Source: Holophagaceae bacterium
Lineage (GTDB): Bacteria > Acidobacteriota > Holophagae > Holophagales > Holophagaceae
Length of the DNA stretch: 55,922 nucleotides
Assembly (NCBI GenBank): GCA_003165415.1
Contig: PLUC01000058.1
Location: 861-56,782, forward strand
Reading direction: 5' to 3'
The notes under the pieces were generated by a model. It saw only the letters and a program-made list of their open reading frames with translations. It was not told where the DNA came from and did not search any database. This document shows, in pieces, positions 30,373-37,787 of the stretch. The position numbers were made by a program, and so were the translations under genes. The stretch's first letter is position 1. Every line of letters begins with the position of its first letter.

Positions 30373-30659
30373 CGCAGGCTGCGCTCCGCCAGGGCGTTGG
30401 CCCGGTAAAGGGCCGCCAGCATGACAGCCACGGCCTTGAACAGCTCCGGCGGCAGCACCCGGTCCACGTCCAGCGGGGCCAGGACGGCCAGCAGGTCGGG
30501 GTCGTGCTCCACCGGGATCCCGTGCTGCTTGGCCAGCTGCAGGATCCGGTCGGCGAGCAGCCCTTCGCCTTTGGCCACGAGCCTCGGCGCCGCGTCCAGG
30601 TAGGGGGCTTGCGGGTGGTAGCGGAGCGCTACGGCGCTGGAGCGGGTGAGCCGGGGCAA
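30369..30659 (-). CDS. FlhB C-terminal-domain homologue
   Basis: The 96-residue protein matches the cytoplasmic tail of the flagellar export switch FlhB (AVALRYHP, APRLVAKGEGLLADRI, AKQHGIPVEHDPDLL, LPPELFKAVAVMLAALYR). It lacks the FlhB membrane part and the NPTH autocleavage motif. Such stand-alone proteins (FhlX or YlqH type) can substitute for the cleaved FlhB tail in some bacteria. No other flagellar gene is in the window. The start appears to be TTG two bases after the glycosyltransferase stop, and the gene overlaps the PHP gene by four bases. Confidence 0.82.
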   Translation of the reverse strand: MPRLTRSSAVALRYHPQAPYLDAAPRLVAKGEGLLADRILQLAKQHGIPVEHDPDLLAVLAPLDVDRVLPPELFKAVAVMLAALYRANALAERSLR

Positions 30660-30661
30660 GA

Positions 30662-32191
30662 CTACTGGACGAGATGGGTGGCGGGATCGTCGTCTTCCAG
30701 CTCATCCATGGCCAGGCGGCGGAAGATCTTGACGTCGGCCAGGGACATGAAGCTGATGTAGGCGAAGCCGCTGAAGAACAGCCAGATGAACGGCACCGAC
30801 GCCCACTTGCGGATGTAGATGGCGATCAGCACGGCGACGAAGTAGTAGACGGCGAAGGCCAGCTCCAGGAACGTGAGCAGGCTCTTGGGCACCTTGTAGG
30901 CGCATGCGTTGCGGTTCCGGGCGCCGTTGCCGTTCTCGTCCACGCCCAGCTTGGGGGTGCGCTTGAACTCGATGTCGTCGGTGAAGAAGCCCTCCAGCAC
31001 GGCCTTGGTCTGGTTCAGGCAAAGGCCGATGCCCAGGCTCATGAGCCCGGGAATGTACTTCATGCGGCTGAGCCAGTTCTTGTTGTTGTAGACCTCCCGC
31101 TGGGACAGGCCGAAATACAGGCCGACGCTGACGGCGTTGAGCACGAAGAAGGGGCCGTCGGTGAGCAGCAGGGTGTGGGCCGGGGTGCCGGCCCGGAGGA
31201 TCATGCAGGGCACCATGATGATGGCCAGGATGACCATGAGCATGTAGTTGCAGTTGGCGGTCAGGTGGAACCAGCATTCGGCCTTGGTGTGCAGGCTCTC
31301 CTTGCTGAGCAGGATGGTCTTCATCATCTTGCGGATGACCTGGGCGTTGCCCTTGGCCCAGCGGTGCTGCTGGCTCTTGAAGGCGTTCACTTCCACCGGC
31401 AGCTCGGCCGGGACCACCAGGTCCTTCAGGTAGACCCCGCTCCAGCCCTTGAGCTGGGCCCGGTAGCTGAGGTCGGCGTCCTCGGTGATGGTGTCGTGCT
31501 GCCAGCCGCCGGCGTCGGCGATGGCGCTCACCCGCCACATGCCGGCCGTGCCCGAGAAATTGAAGAAGGCGTGGGAGCGGTGCCTTGCGGTGTGCTCGAA
31601 CACGAAATGGCCGTCCAGGAGGATGGCCTGCACCTGGGTCAGCAGGGAGAAGTCGCGGTTCAGGTGGTCCCAGCAGCCCTGGATGAAGGCGACCTTGGGG
31701 TCGGCGAAGTGGGGCACGGCCTGGCGCAGGAACTCCACGGTGGGGATGAAATCGGCGTCGAACATGGCCACGAACTCGCCCTTGGCGGTGAGCAGGCCGT
31801 TCTGCAGGGCCCCGGCCTTGTAGCCAGTGCGGTCGGTGCGGTGCAGGTAGGCGATGTCCCAGCCCAGGGCGCGGTACTTGTCGCAGACGGCCTGGGCCAC
31901 CCGCACGGTCTCGTCGGTGGAGTCGTCCAGCATCTGGATCTCCAGCCGGTCCTTGGGCCAGTCCATGCGCACCACATGGTCCATGAGCCGCTCAACCACG
32001 TTCACTTCGTTGAATACGGCCAGCTGCACGGTCACCATGGGCAGGAAATCGGGGCCGCCGACGGGCTGGGGCGGGTTTTTCTTGTTCCGGAAATACAACA
32101 AGAGCATCCAAAGCCGATGTGCGCCGTAGATGCTCAGGATGCTCAAGATCGTGAAATAGGTGACCAGCACGACCGCCTTGAGGATGCCCAT
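30662..32191 (-). CDS. processive family 2 glycosyltransferase (cellulose/mannan synthase-like)
   Basis: The 509-residue inner-membrane protein has an N-terminal membrane helix, a GT-A domain and several C-terminal helices. The family motifs are clear: QLAVFNEVNVVERL, DDSTDET, the DAD metal site in AMFDADFIP, TEDADL and QQHRWAKG (QxxRW), all features of processive GT2 beta-glycan synthases related to CslA/BcsA. No PilZ domain or BcsB/BcsC partner is encoded nearby, so the polymer and its export are unknown. The ATG at 32191 was chosen because GGAG stands six bases before it; a GTG four codons earlier is the alternative. Confidence 0.92.
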   Translation of the reverse strand: MGILKAVVLVTYFTILSILSIYGAHRLWMLLLYFRNKKNPPQPVGGPDFLPMVTVQLAVFNEVNVVERLMDHVVRMDWPKDRLEIQMLDDSTDETVRVAQAVCDKYRALGWDIAYLHRTDRTGYKAGALQNGLLTAKGEFVAMFDADFIPTVEFLRQAVPHFADPKVAFIQGCWDHLNRDFSLLTQVQAILLDGHFVFEHTARHRSHAFFNFSGTAGMWRVSAIADAGGWQHDTITEDADLSYRAQLKGWSGVYLKDLVVPAELPVEVNAFKSQQHRWAKGNAQVIRKMMKTILLSKESLHTKAECWFHLTANCNYMLMVILAIIMVPCMILRAGTPAHTLLLTDGPFFVLNAVSVGLYFGLSQREVYNNKNWLSRMKYIPGLMSLGIGLCLNQTKAVLEGFFTDDIEFKRTPKLGVDENGNGARNRNACAYKVPKSLLTFLELAFAVYYFVAVLIAIYIRKWASVPFIWLFFSGFAYISFMSLADVKIFRRLAMDELEDDDPATHLVQ

Positions 32192-32345
32192 TATCAACTC
32201 CACAGTGGCTTGCCATTACCGCAAGCGATACTATATCTTTCAATGTTGGCAGGGATTGCCTGGATATTCATCACCTTTTTCTTCCTTTTTGCCCCTTCTT
32301 GGCTTCCAATGAAGCAACAGATCGTACATGGACAGGTGAGCTGGA

Positions 32346-34247
32346 ATGAGTGAAGGCGAGCATTTCCCCAAGAGCATCGGCCGCTACGAAATCAAAGCCC
32401 TGCTGGGCTCTGGGGCCATGGGCTCGGTGTACCTGGCCGAAGACCCCCGCATCAAGCGCAAGCTGGCGATCAAGGTGGTACGCCTGGACACCATCCGCAG
32501 CGAGGCCGACCGCCAGGAGTTCCTGGCCCGCTTCCAGCGGGAGGCGGAGGTCTCGGGCCTGCTCAACGACCCGGGAATCGTCACCATCTACGACGTGGGC
32601 GACAGCGAGGTGGGCCCGTTCCTGGCCATGGAGTTCGTGGCCGGCAAGCCCCTGGACACCATCATCAAGGGTGGCGAGCCGCTGGCGCTGAAGGACAAGC
32701 TGGGCATCGCGGCGGGCATCGCGGCGGCCCTGGACCACGCCCACACCAAGGGCATCGTGCACCGGGACGTGAAGCCCGGCAACGTCATGATCACCGCGGA
32801 CCACAAGCCCAAGCTCATGGACTTCGGCATCGCCAAGCGCGACGACGCCTCCCTCACCCAGACCGGCACCTTCCTGGGCACCCCCAGCTACGCCAGCCCT
32901 GAACAGATCAGGGAAGGCAACGCCACCAGCCGGTCCGACGTGTTCAGCTTCGGCGTCCTGGTGTTCGAGCTGCTGTCCGGCCACCTGCCGTTCCCGGGCA
33001 CCTCCATCAACACCATCCTCTACAAGATCGTCAACGAGCCGCCGGCGGTGATCGATCCGCCGGTGGGCGGGCTGATGACCGAAGGCTGGCAGCGGATCTT
33101 CAACAAGGTGCTGGCCAAGAACCCCCAGGACCGCCATCCGAGCTGCTCCGCCTTCGTGCGGGACCTCCTGGACACGGCCATGGAACTGGGCCGGACCGAG
33201 CGCATGCAGCTCCTGAGCGGGCTCCGGCCCGGAGAGGCGCCGTCGGCCACCGGTACCCTCGCCGCTCCGGCCGTGACTCCGGTCGCGACCCTGGTCACGG
33301 CCCCGCCCAAGGGCTCCCAGCCGTGGTTCTGGATCGCCCTGGGCGGCGGAGCGGCGGCGATGGTGCTGGCCGGGCTGCTGCTGTTCCGGAAGGGACCGGT
33401 CCAGGTGGTCATCGACAGCGTTCCGGCCAATGCCACGGTGGTCAAGGCCGGCAAGGTGGTGGGCTCGACCCCGGTGTCCGTGGCGCTGCAGACGGGAGAG
33501 AGCCTCAGCCTGGAACGCAAGGGCTTCCAGGCCAAGCATTACCAGTACCACGCCGGCGACGTGCCCGGCAAGCTGGCGCTGGAGCCGGTGAAGAGCAGCG
33601 AAACGCTGCAGACCGAACCCCCGGGGGCCATGGTGGTGATGGACGCGGTCAAGCTCGAAGGGGTCACTCCGCTCAAGGTGGCCCAGTGGAACCAGGGGCA
33701 GAAGCATGACCTGACCTTCACCAAGGGCACCCTGGGGCAGGCGTTCACCCTGCTGGAGGGCGAAACCCCCGGCAACCGGGTGTTCACCCTGACCTCAGCC
33801 ACCGAGACCCGCACCACGGCCATCCCCAAGAGCGTGGACGCCAACGCCCCGGGCAGCATCCGCTTCAGCGCCGAGTATTCTGTCGTGGTGCGGCTGGACG
33901 GCAAGGACCTGGGCGAGAACCACGGCGGCCCGGTGGCCGCGTCCCCGGGGAGCCACCGCCTGGAGCTGAAGAGCCCCAAGGTGTTCTTCAAGGAGACCAG
34001 GACCGTGACCGTCGGCCCGGGCCAGAACCTGACCGTGGCCCTGCCGCCCACGGTCCACCTCACCGTGGAGACCTTCCCCAATTCCGGCACAGTGGTGGTG
34101 GACGGCACGCCGACCCAGGTGGAGAGCGACGGCGGCACGTCCATCACCCTCACCAAGGGCCCCCACACTGTCACCATCCAGGGGCATCCCGGCAGCGCCA
34201 AGCAGGTGGACCTCCAGGCGGACACTCCGCTCCGGTTCAAGCTTTGA
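32346..34247 (+). CDS. membrane Ser/Thr protein kinase with extracytoplasmic PEGA repeats
   Basis: The 633-residue protein has a full Hanks-type kinase domain: glycine loop GSGAMGSVY, K43 in AIKVV, catalytic loop HRDVKPGN (D141), DFG at 159 and the APE-like SPEQI. One membrane helix follows near residues 326-347 (FWIALGGGAAAMVLAGLLLF). The rest, outside the cytoplasm, holds about four PEGA-type beta domains (VIDSVPANATVVKAGK and similar), which usually contact the wall or surface polymers. It is the first of five plus-strand genes and overlaps the next by TTGA. A sensor of envelope state is an inference from the family. Confidence 0.93.
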   Translation: MSEGEHFPKSIGRYEIKALLGSGAMGSVYLAEDPRIKRKLAIKVVRLDTIRSEADRQEFLARFQREAEVSGLLNDPGIVTIYDVGDSEVGPFLAMEFVAGKPLDTIIKGGEPLALKDKLGIAAGIAAALDHAHTKGIVHRDVKPGNVMITADHKPKLMDFGIAKRDDASLTQTGTFLGTPSYASPEQIREGNATSRSDVFSFGVLVFELLSGHLPFPGTSINTILYKIVNEPPAVIDPPVGGLMTEGWQRIFNKVLAKNPQDRHPSCSAFVRDLLDTAMELGRTERMQLLSGLRPGEAPSATGTLAAPAVTPVATLVTAPPKGSQPWFWIALGGGAAAMVLAGLLLFRKGPVQVVIDSVPANATVVKAGKVVGSTPVSVALQTGESLSLERKGFQAKHYQYHAGDVPGKLALEPVKSSETLQTEPPGAMVVMDAVKLEGVTPLKVAQWNQGQKHDLTFTKGTLGQAFTLLEGETPGNRVFTLTSATETRTTAIPKSVDANAPGSIRFSAEYSVVVRLDGKDLGENHGGPVAASPGSHRLELKSPKVFFKETRTVTVGPGQNLTVALPPTVHLTVETFPNSGTVVVDGTPTQVESDGGTSITLTKGPHTVTIQGHPGSAKQVDLQADTPLRFKL

Positions 34248-35215
34248 CCGGCGCCCCGGACAAGGCTGACAGCGTCCCTCCGGCGCAGCCTCCAGCCGGC
34301 CCGGCCGATCTGGCCCCCCGGGGCCCCTGGTCCTTCATGGCTTCGGCCTGTGCCGGGGGCTGCTCCCGCTGGGGCCTGCAGCTCACGGCCGCCTGGGTGG
34401 CTTTTTCGCTGCTTTCCAACGTCCTCTGGGCGCTGCACCTGAGCCGCCTGACCGGGTGGAGCTCCCTGCCCAACTACTGGGGCGAGCTGCTCACGGCCCG
34501 TGACCTGATGGAACTGCTGGAGAACGGCGGGCTGAGGGCCCACTGGACCGGGCCCTGGGTGCCGCTGGCGGCCGGGCTGGCCATGTGCTGGGTCCTCTGG
34601 TCCGGCTGGCGTCTGCAGGCGGCCGCGGCTGGCCTGCCGGCGCGGTTCGGCCCCTGGGTCTGGGGGCTGGCCGACGCCCTGGCCATCGGGGCGGCGCCGC
34701 TGGCGGCGCTGGCCGGACTGCTGCTGCTGGCCCTGGGCGGGCTCGCCGGCACCGGGATCCAGGGGTTCGGCTGGTGCCAGTGGGTGGGGGGCAGCCTGGT
34801 CCGGCTCGCGTTCTGGTCGGCCCTGTTCCTCCAGTGGTGGCTCTGCCGCCTGGGCCGGGCCGGCGCCCCTCCGGGCCCGCGACTGGGTTCCTGGCGTGCC
34901 CTGTTCCGGCACCTGGGCGTGAGCTTCCGCCGGTTCTGGCTGCACCCGCTCCAGTGGCTGTCCCTGGTCCTGGGCGGTGTGGCGCTGCGGACGGGCCTCA
35001 CCCTGCTGGCGCTGGCGCTGGCTTGGCGGTTGGGGGGCGGCACCATCCCCAAGGTCTGCGGCCTCCTGGCCATGGAACTGGCGGTGGTGGCCGTAGATGC
35101 CTGGCTGCTGGGGTGGTTCCTGCGCCTGGCCGCCCTGTTCCTGCGGCACGACGCCGCGGTCCGCGCGCTCATCGACCAGCTGCGGGCCCAAGCCGCCACG
35201 GCGGAAGCCCCATGA
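34244..35215 (+). CDS. multi-pass membrane protein of unknown function
   Basis: The product is up to 323 residues with a Pro-rich soluble start and about six hydrophobic segments, rich in Trp and Leu (for example WVAFSLLSNVLWALHL and APLAALAGLLLLALGGLAG). I recognise no family. The TTG at 34244 overlaps the kinase stop (TTGA); an ATG at 34337 is an alternative. The end overlaps the next start as ATGA, so it is translated as part of the kinase operon. Confidence 0.7.
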   Translation: MTGAPDKADSVPPAQPPAGPADLAPRGPWSFMASACAGGCSRWGLQLTAAWVAFSLLSNVLWALHLSRLTGWSSLPNYWGELLTARDLMELLENGGLRAHWTGPWVPLAAGLAMCWVLWSGWRLQAAAAGLPARFGPWVWGLADALAIGAAPLAALAGLLLLALGGLAGTGIQGFGWCQWVGGSLVRLAFWSALFLQWWLCRLGRAGAPPGPRLGSWRALFRHLGVSFRRFWLHPLQWLSLVLGGVALRTGLTLLALALAWRLGGGTIPKVCGLLAMELAVVAVDAWLLGWFLRLAALFLRHDAAVRALIDQLRAQAATAEAP

Positions 35216-36144
35216 TCCGGCCCCTCATCATGGCCTGCCTCTGCGCGGCGGCCGCCTGCGCCCAGGAGACTCCCCATCCCAACCGGGACGCCTGGATGTC
35301 CATCTTCTCCGAGCCCCTGTCGGAGGGGGTCAACCAGCTGGGCCTGGAGGTCACCAACCAGTGGCTGCCCCCGTACCGGGAGGATAGCCCGGACGGCCGG
35401 AGCCACGCGGTCCTCATGGGGGAGGACTGGGAGCTGATCTCGGACCTGGCCTGCGGGCTGGGGCCCGGGCGGCTCAACCTGCGCACCCGGCTCGACCACC
35501 GGTCCGGGGGGGTGACCGACCGCATCATCATGAACTGGCACGAAATCCTTGGGGTCGGCCAGGCGGGCCGCAACACGGTGCCCACCTTCCAGGACAAGTG
35601 GGTGCTGGAGCGGAACGGGGTGGTGGTGTTCGACAACGACCGTCCCCGGACGATCATCCAGGGTCTGGACCTCTCCTACGCGGTTCCGTTCGGGGACGGC
35701 GCCAAGGGCGGGCGCTGGGGCGGCAGCGTGCAGCTCCCCACCGGCGGCGAACCGATCATGCAGAGCAGCGGCGGCACCAACTTCATGGCGGGCGGCGCGC
35801 TGTGGCGCACCTTCAGCCTCGGCCGGGTGTGGGTGCAGGCGGAGGACATCTACATCGAGCTGCCCAAGGGCAGCCCGCTGCGCGCCGTGATCGACCGCGG
35901 CCAGTTCTGGCGGGCCTGGGCCGGCATCGTGGTGGGTCGGTACAACGGCTTCGGGCTGGACCTCTCGGTGTCCTACAACGAGACCCCCTACTTCACCAAG
36001 CTGGTGCGGCTGGACAAGTACGGCCTGCAGCAGACCTGGATCGTGACCCACATCCGGTGCCCGCACTGGCGCTTCGGCTTCACCGAGAAGGCCGGCACCT
36101 TCGCCACCCCGGAGATCACAGGCTTCACCACGTACAGGTTCTGA
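35212..36144 (+). CDS. DUF3187-like outer-membrane protein
   Basis: The 310-residue protein has a signal peptide (MIRPLIMACLCAAAACAQE) and then alternating amphipathic strands, ending in a terminal aromatic (TTYRF) typical of outer-membrane barrels. The layout resembles DUF3187 proteins, whose function is unknown. The ATG overlaps the stop of the preceding gene as ATGA. Being in one operon with a PEGA-repeat kinase suggests envelope biology. It is not long enough or patterned like a TonB receptor or porin I know. Confidence 0.7.
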   Translation: MIRPLIMACLCAAAACAQETPHPNRDAWMSIFSEPLSEGVNQLGLEVTNQWLPPYREDSPDGRSHAVLMGEDWELISDLACGLGPGRLNLRTRLDHRSGGVTDRIIMNWHEILGVGQAGRNTVPTFQDKWVLERNGVVVFDNDRPRTIIQGLDLSYAVPFGDGAKGGRWGGSVQLPTGGEPIMQSSGGTNFMAGGALWRTFSLGRVWVQAEDIYIELPKGSPLRAVIDRGQFWRAWAGIVVGRYNGFGLDLSVSYNETPYFTKLVRLDKYGLQQTWIVTHIRCPHWRFGFTEKAGTFATPEITGFTTYRF

Positions 36145-36162
36145 GTGAGGGAGGGATCCGCC

Positions 36163-36534
36163 ATGCCGCACACCATCCTGGAGTATTCCGACAACATCCT
36201 GGATCCGGCCGACTTCGGCCCCCTGTGGGCGAAGCTCCACCCGGTGCTGGTGGCCACCGCCCATTGCCGGCTGCAGGACATCAAGAGCCGGGCCTACCGC
36301 TGCGAGGCCTTCCGCATGGCCGACGGCGACCCGGGCTACGCCTTCGCCCACCTCACCATCCGGCTGCTGGAGGGCCGGAACCCCGAAGCCCTGGCCGCCA
36401 TCGGCCAGGCAGCCCTGGAGGTGCTGAAGGCGCACTTCGGCGCCACCCTGACCGGGCGGCAGTGCGACCTCACCGTGGAACTTGTCGATATGCGCAAGGC
36501 CGCCTACTTCAAGGCCACCAGCTGCCGCACCTGA
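36163..36534 (+). CDS. 5-carboxymethyl-2-hydroxymuconate isomerase-like protein
   Basis: The 123-residue protein matches the CHMI family of the tautomerase superfamily, with the N-terminal proline right after Met (MPHTILEYSDNI) that acts as the catalytic base in that superfamily. CHMI works in 4-hydroxyphenylacetate breakdown, but no other gene of that pathway is here, so the true substrate may differ. The ATG at 36163 has GGAGGG eight bases upstream. It sits two bases before a Crp/Fnr gene. Confidence 0.82.
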   Translation: MPHTILEYSDNILDPADFGPLWAKLHPVLVATAHCRLQDIKSRAYRCEAFRMADGDPGYAFAHLTIRLLEGRNPEALAAIGQAALEVLKAHFGATLTGRQCDLTVELVDMRKAAYFKATSCRT

Positions 36535-36536
36535 CC

Positions 36537-37226
36537 ATGCAGTACGCCTTTCCGGTGTTCGAGAACCTCTGCCCGTCCTGGGAGCGGGTCACCCACCTGG
36601 CCACCCGCCAGGTCTACCCCAAGGGCTCCCTGATCCTGGACATGGAGGCCCCGGCCACCGGCATCTACTTCATCAAGGAAGGCCAGGTGGACACCGCCCT
36701 GTACACCCTGCACGGCCCGGAGAAGGTGCTCTACTGCGTGGGCCGGGGCTGCGTGTTCGGCGAAGCCTCCTGCTTTTCCACCGGGTTCACCGGCGAAGCC
36801 AGCGTCTGGGCCCGGACCGCCTGCACCCTCTACTTCTTCCGCAAGGACACCGTGGAGGGCATCATCGCCCGGGAGCACCCGCACCTGCTCATCGAACTCA
36901 CCGGCATGCTCGGGTACATCGTGCGCATGTACGGGATCTGGCTCCAGGACAGCCTCAGCCAGGACTACTTCGTGCGGGTCTGCCGGATCCTGGTCTACTT
37001 CGTGCGCTGGAAGCAGGGGCAGGGGGTCCAGAACGCCAGCGCCGTGCTGATCCGCTCGGACGTGACCCAGAACGACATCGCCAAGCTGCTGGGCATCCAC
37101 CGGGTGACCGTCACCAAGGCGGTCCGGCGGCTCAAGGAGCTGGGCATCATCCGCCACTTCACCAAGAGCGAGCTGGACATCACGGACTACCAGGGGCTGT
37201 GCCGGCTGGGCGGGCACGGGGGCTGA
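36537..37226 (+). CDS. Crp/Fnr-family transcriptional regulator
   Basis: The 229-residue protein has an N-terminal cyclic-nucleotide-binding-like beta barrel (KGSLILDMEAPATGIYFIKE, CVFGEASCF), a long dimer helix and a C-terminal winged helix (TQNDIAKLLGIHRVTVTKAV). There is no FNR-type N-terminal cysteine cluster, so oxygen sensing by [4Fe-4S] is unlikely; the effector is unknown. It is the last gene of the kinase operon. Two GTGA-N6-TCAC palindromes in front of rex (43334-43351 and 43419-43436) have the spacing of Crp sites, although the second fits Rex better. Confidence 0.9.
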   Translation: MQYAFPVFENLCPSWERVTHLATRQVYPKGSLILDMEAPATGIYFIKEGQVDTALYTLHGPEKVLYCVGRGCVFGEASCFSTGFTGEASVWARTACTLYFFRKDTVEGIIAREHPHLLIELTGMLGYIVRMYGIWLQDSLSQDYFVRVCRILVYFVRWKQGQGVQNASAVLIRSDVTQNDIAKLLGIHRVTVTKAVRRLKELGIIRHFTKSELDITDYQGLCRLGGHGG

Positions 37227-37298
37227 CCGGGAACCTCCCGGGCAGGCGGCGGCTTCCGGGTCTTTGCCGCCCTTACGGACGTCTTCCTGGAAGCCAGT

Positions 37299-37688
37299 TC
37301 AGTCTGGCGCAAGTTCCTCGATCCGGCTCCAGGGAACAACCCTGACGCTCTTGCGCTGCTGCGGCTGGTCCCCGCCGTACACCAGGGCGCAGCTCAGGGT
37401 GGTTCCGGCCTGGGTGGGCTCGAGCCGTTCCTTGGCTTCGAGGAGGGGAGCCAGGAAGCTTTCATTCATTGTCCGGCCCGACTTCGCCTCGGCCAGCAGA
37501 AGGCTCAGGCCGTCCTGTACCATCAGGTCCACCTCCAGCCCCGCGACCTCCCGATAGTGGTGCGCGCTGGGCTGGGAGATTCCCGCGTCCGCGCCGAGGC
37601 GGGCGAGGTTGAGTTCCTGGGCGGTCGAGCCCGCGCACAAGCGGAGGAAGCCGGTGAACGGTTCCAGATCGCCGATGTTCAAGACCAT
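37299..37688 (-). pseudogene. degraded DUF4143 ATPase gene
   Basis: The 129-codon frame reads like pieces of the C-terminal half of an AAA+/DUF4143 protein. The FTGFLRLCAGSTAQELNLARL and GADAGISQPSA parts match the winged-helix region, and LEVDLMVQDGLSLLLAEAKS matches the nuclease-like core. The ATPase domain is missing, and about 100 residues between the two parts are gone, as comparison with the intact gene at 27847-29091 shows. It is almost certainly a remnant, convergent with the Crp gene. Confidence 0.8.
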
Positions 37689-37721
37689 ACGGACATCCCG
37701 CTGGAATCTTTTTTTAGAGAT

Positions 37722-37739
37722 ATGTAGCTCCCGCTACAT
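37722..37739. promoter_or_regulatory. 18-bp palindrome upstream of the IOR operon
   Basis: ATGTAGC and GCTACAT flank a four-base centre, a perfect 7-bp inverted repeat 48 bases before the start of the indolepyruvate oxidoreductase gene. The T-run lies on the 5' side, so it is not a plus-strand terminator. Position and symmetry fit an operator, with an unknown regulator. Confidence 0.45.
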
Positions 37740-37787
37740 TTCCGTGGGCGCTGCGGGCGAAGAATCGTTCATCACCTGGAGCTTTCC

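Noticed and set aside
29536-30705. Longer 389-codon version of the PHP protein
   Set aside because: The extra N-terminal part is Pro/Arg/Gly-rich and out of frame over the FlhB-like gene; the GTG at 30372 starts exactly at the first metal motif and overlaps the upstream stop.
37227-37241. CCGGGA/TCCCGG hairpin directly after the Crp/Fnr stop as a terminator
   Set aside because: The stem is only six pairs and no T-run follows, so evidence is too weak to list it.
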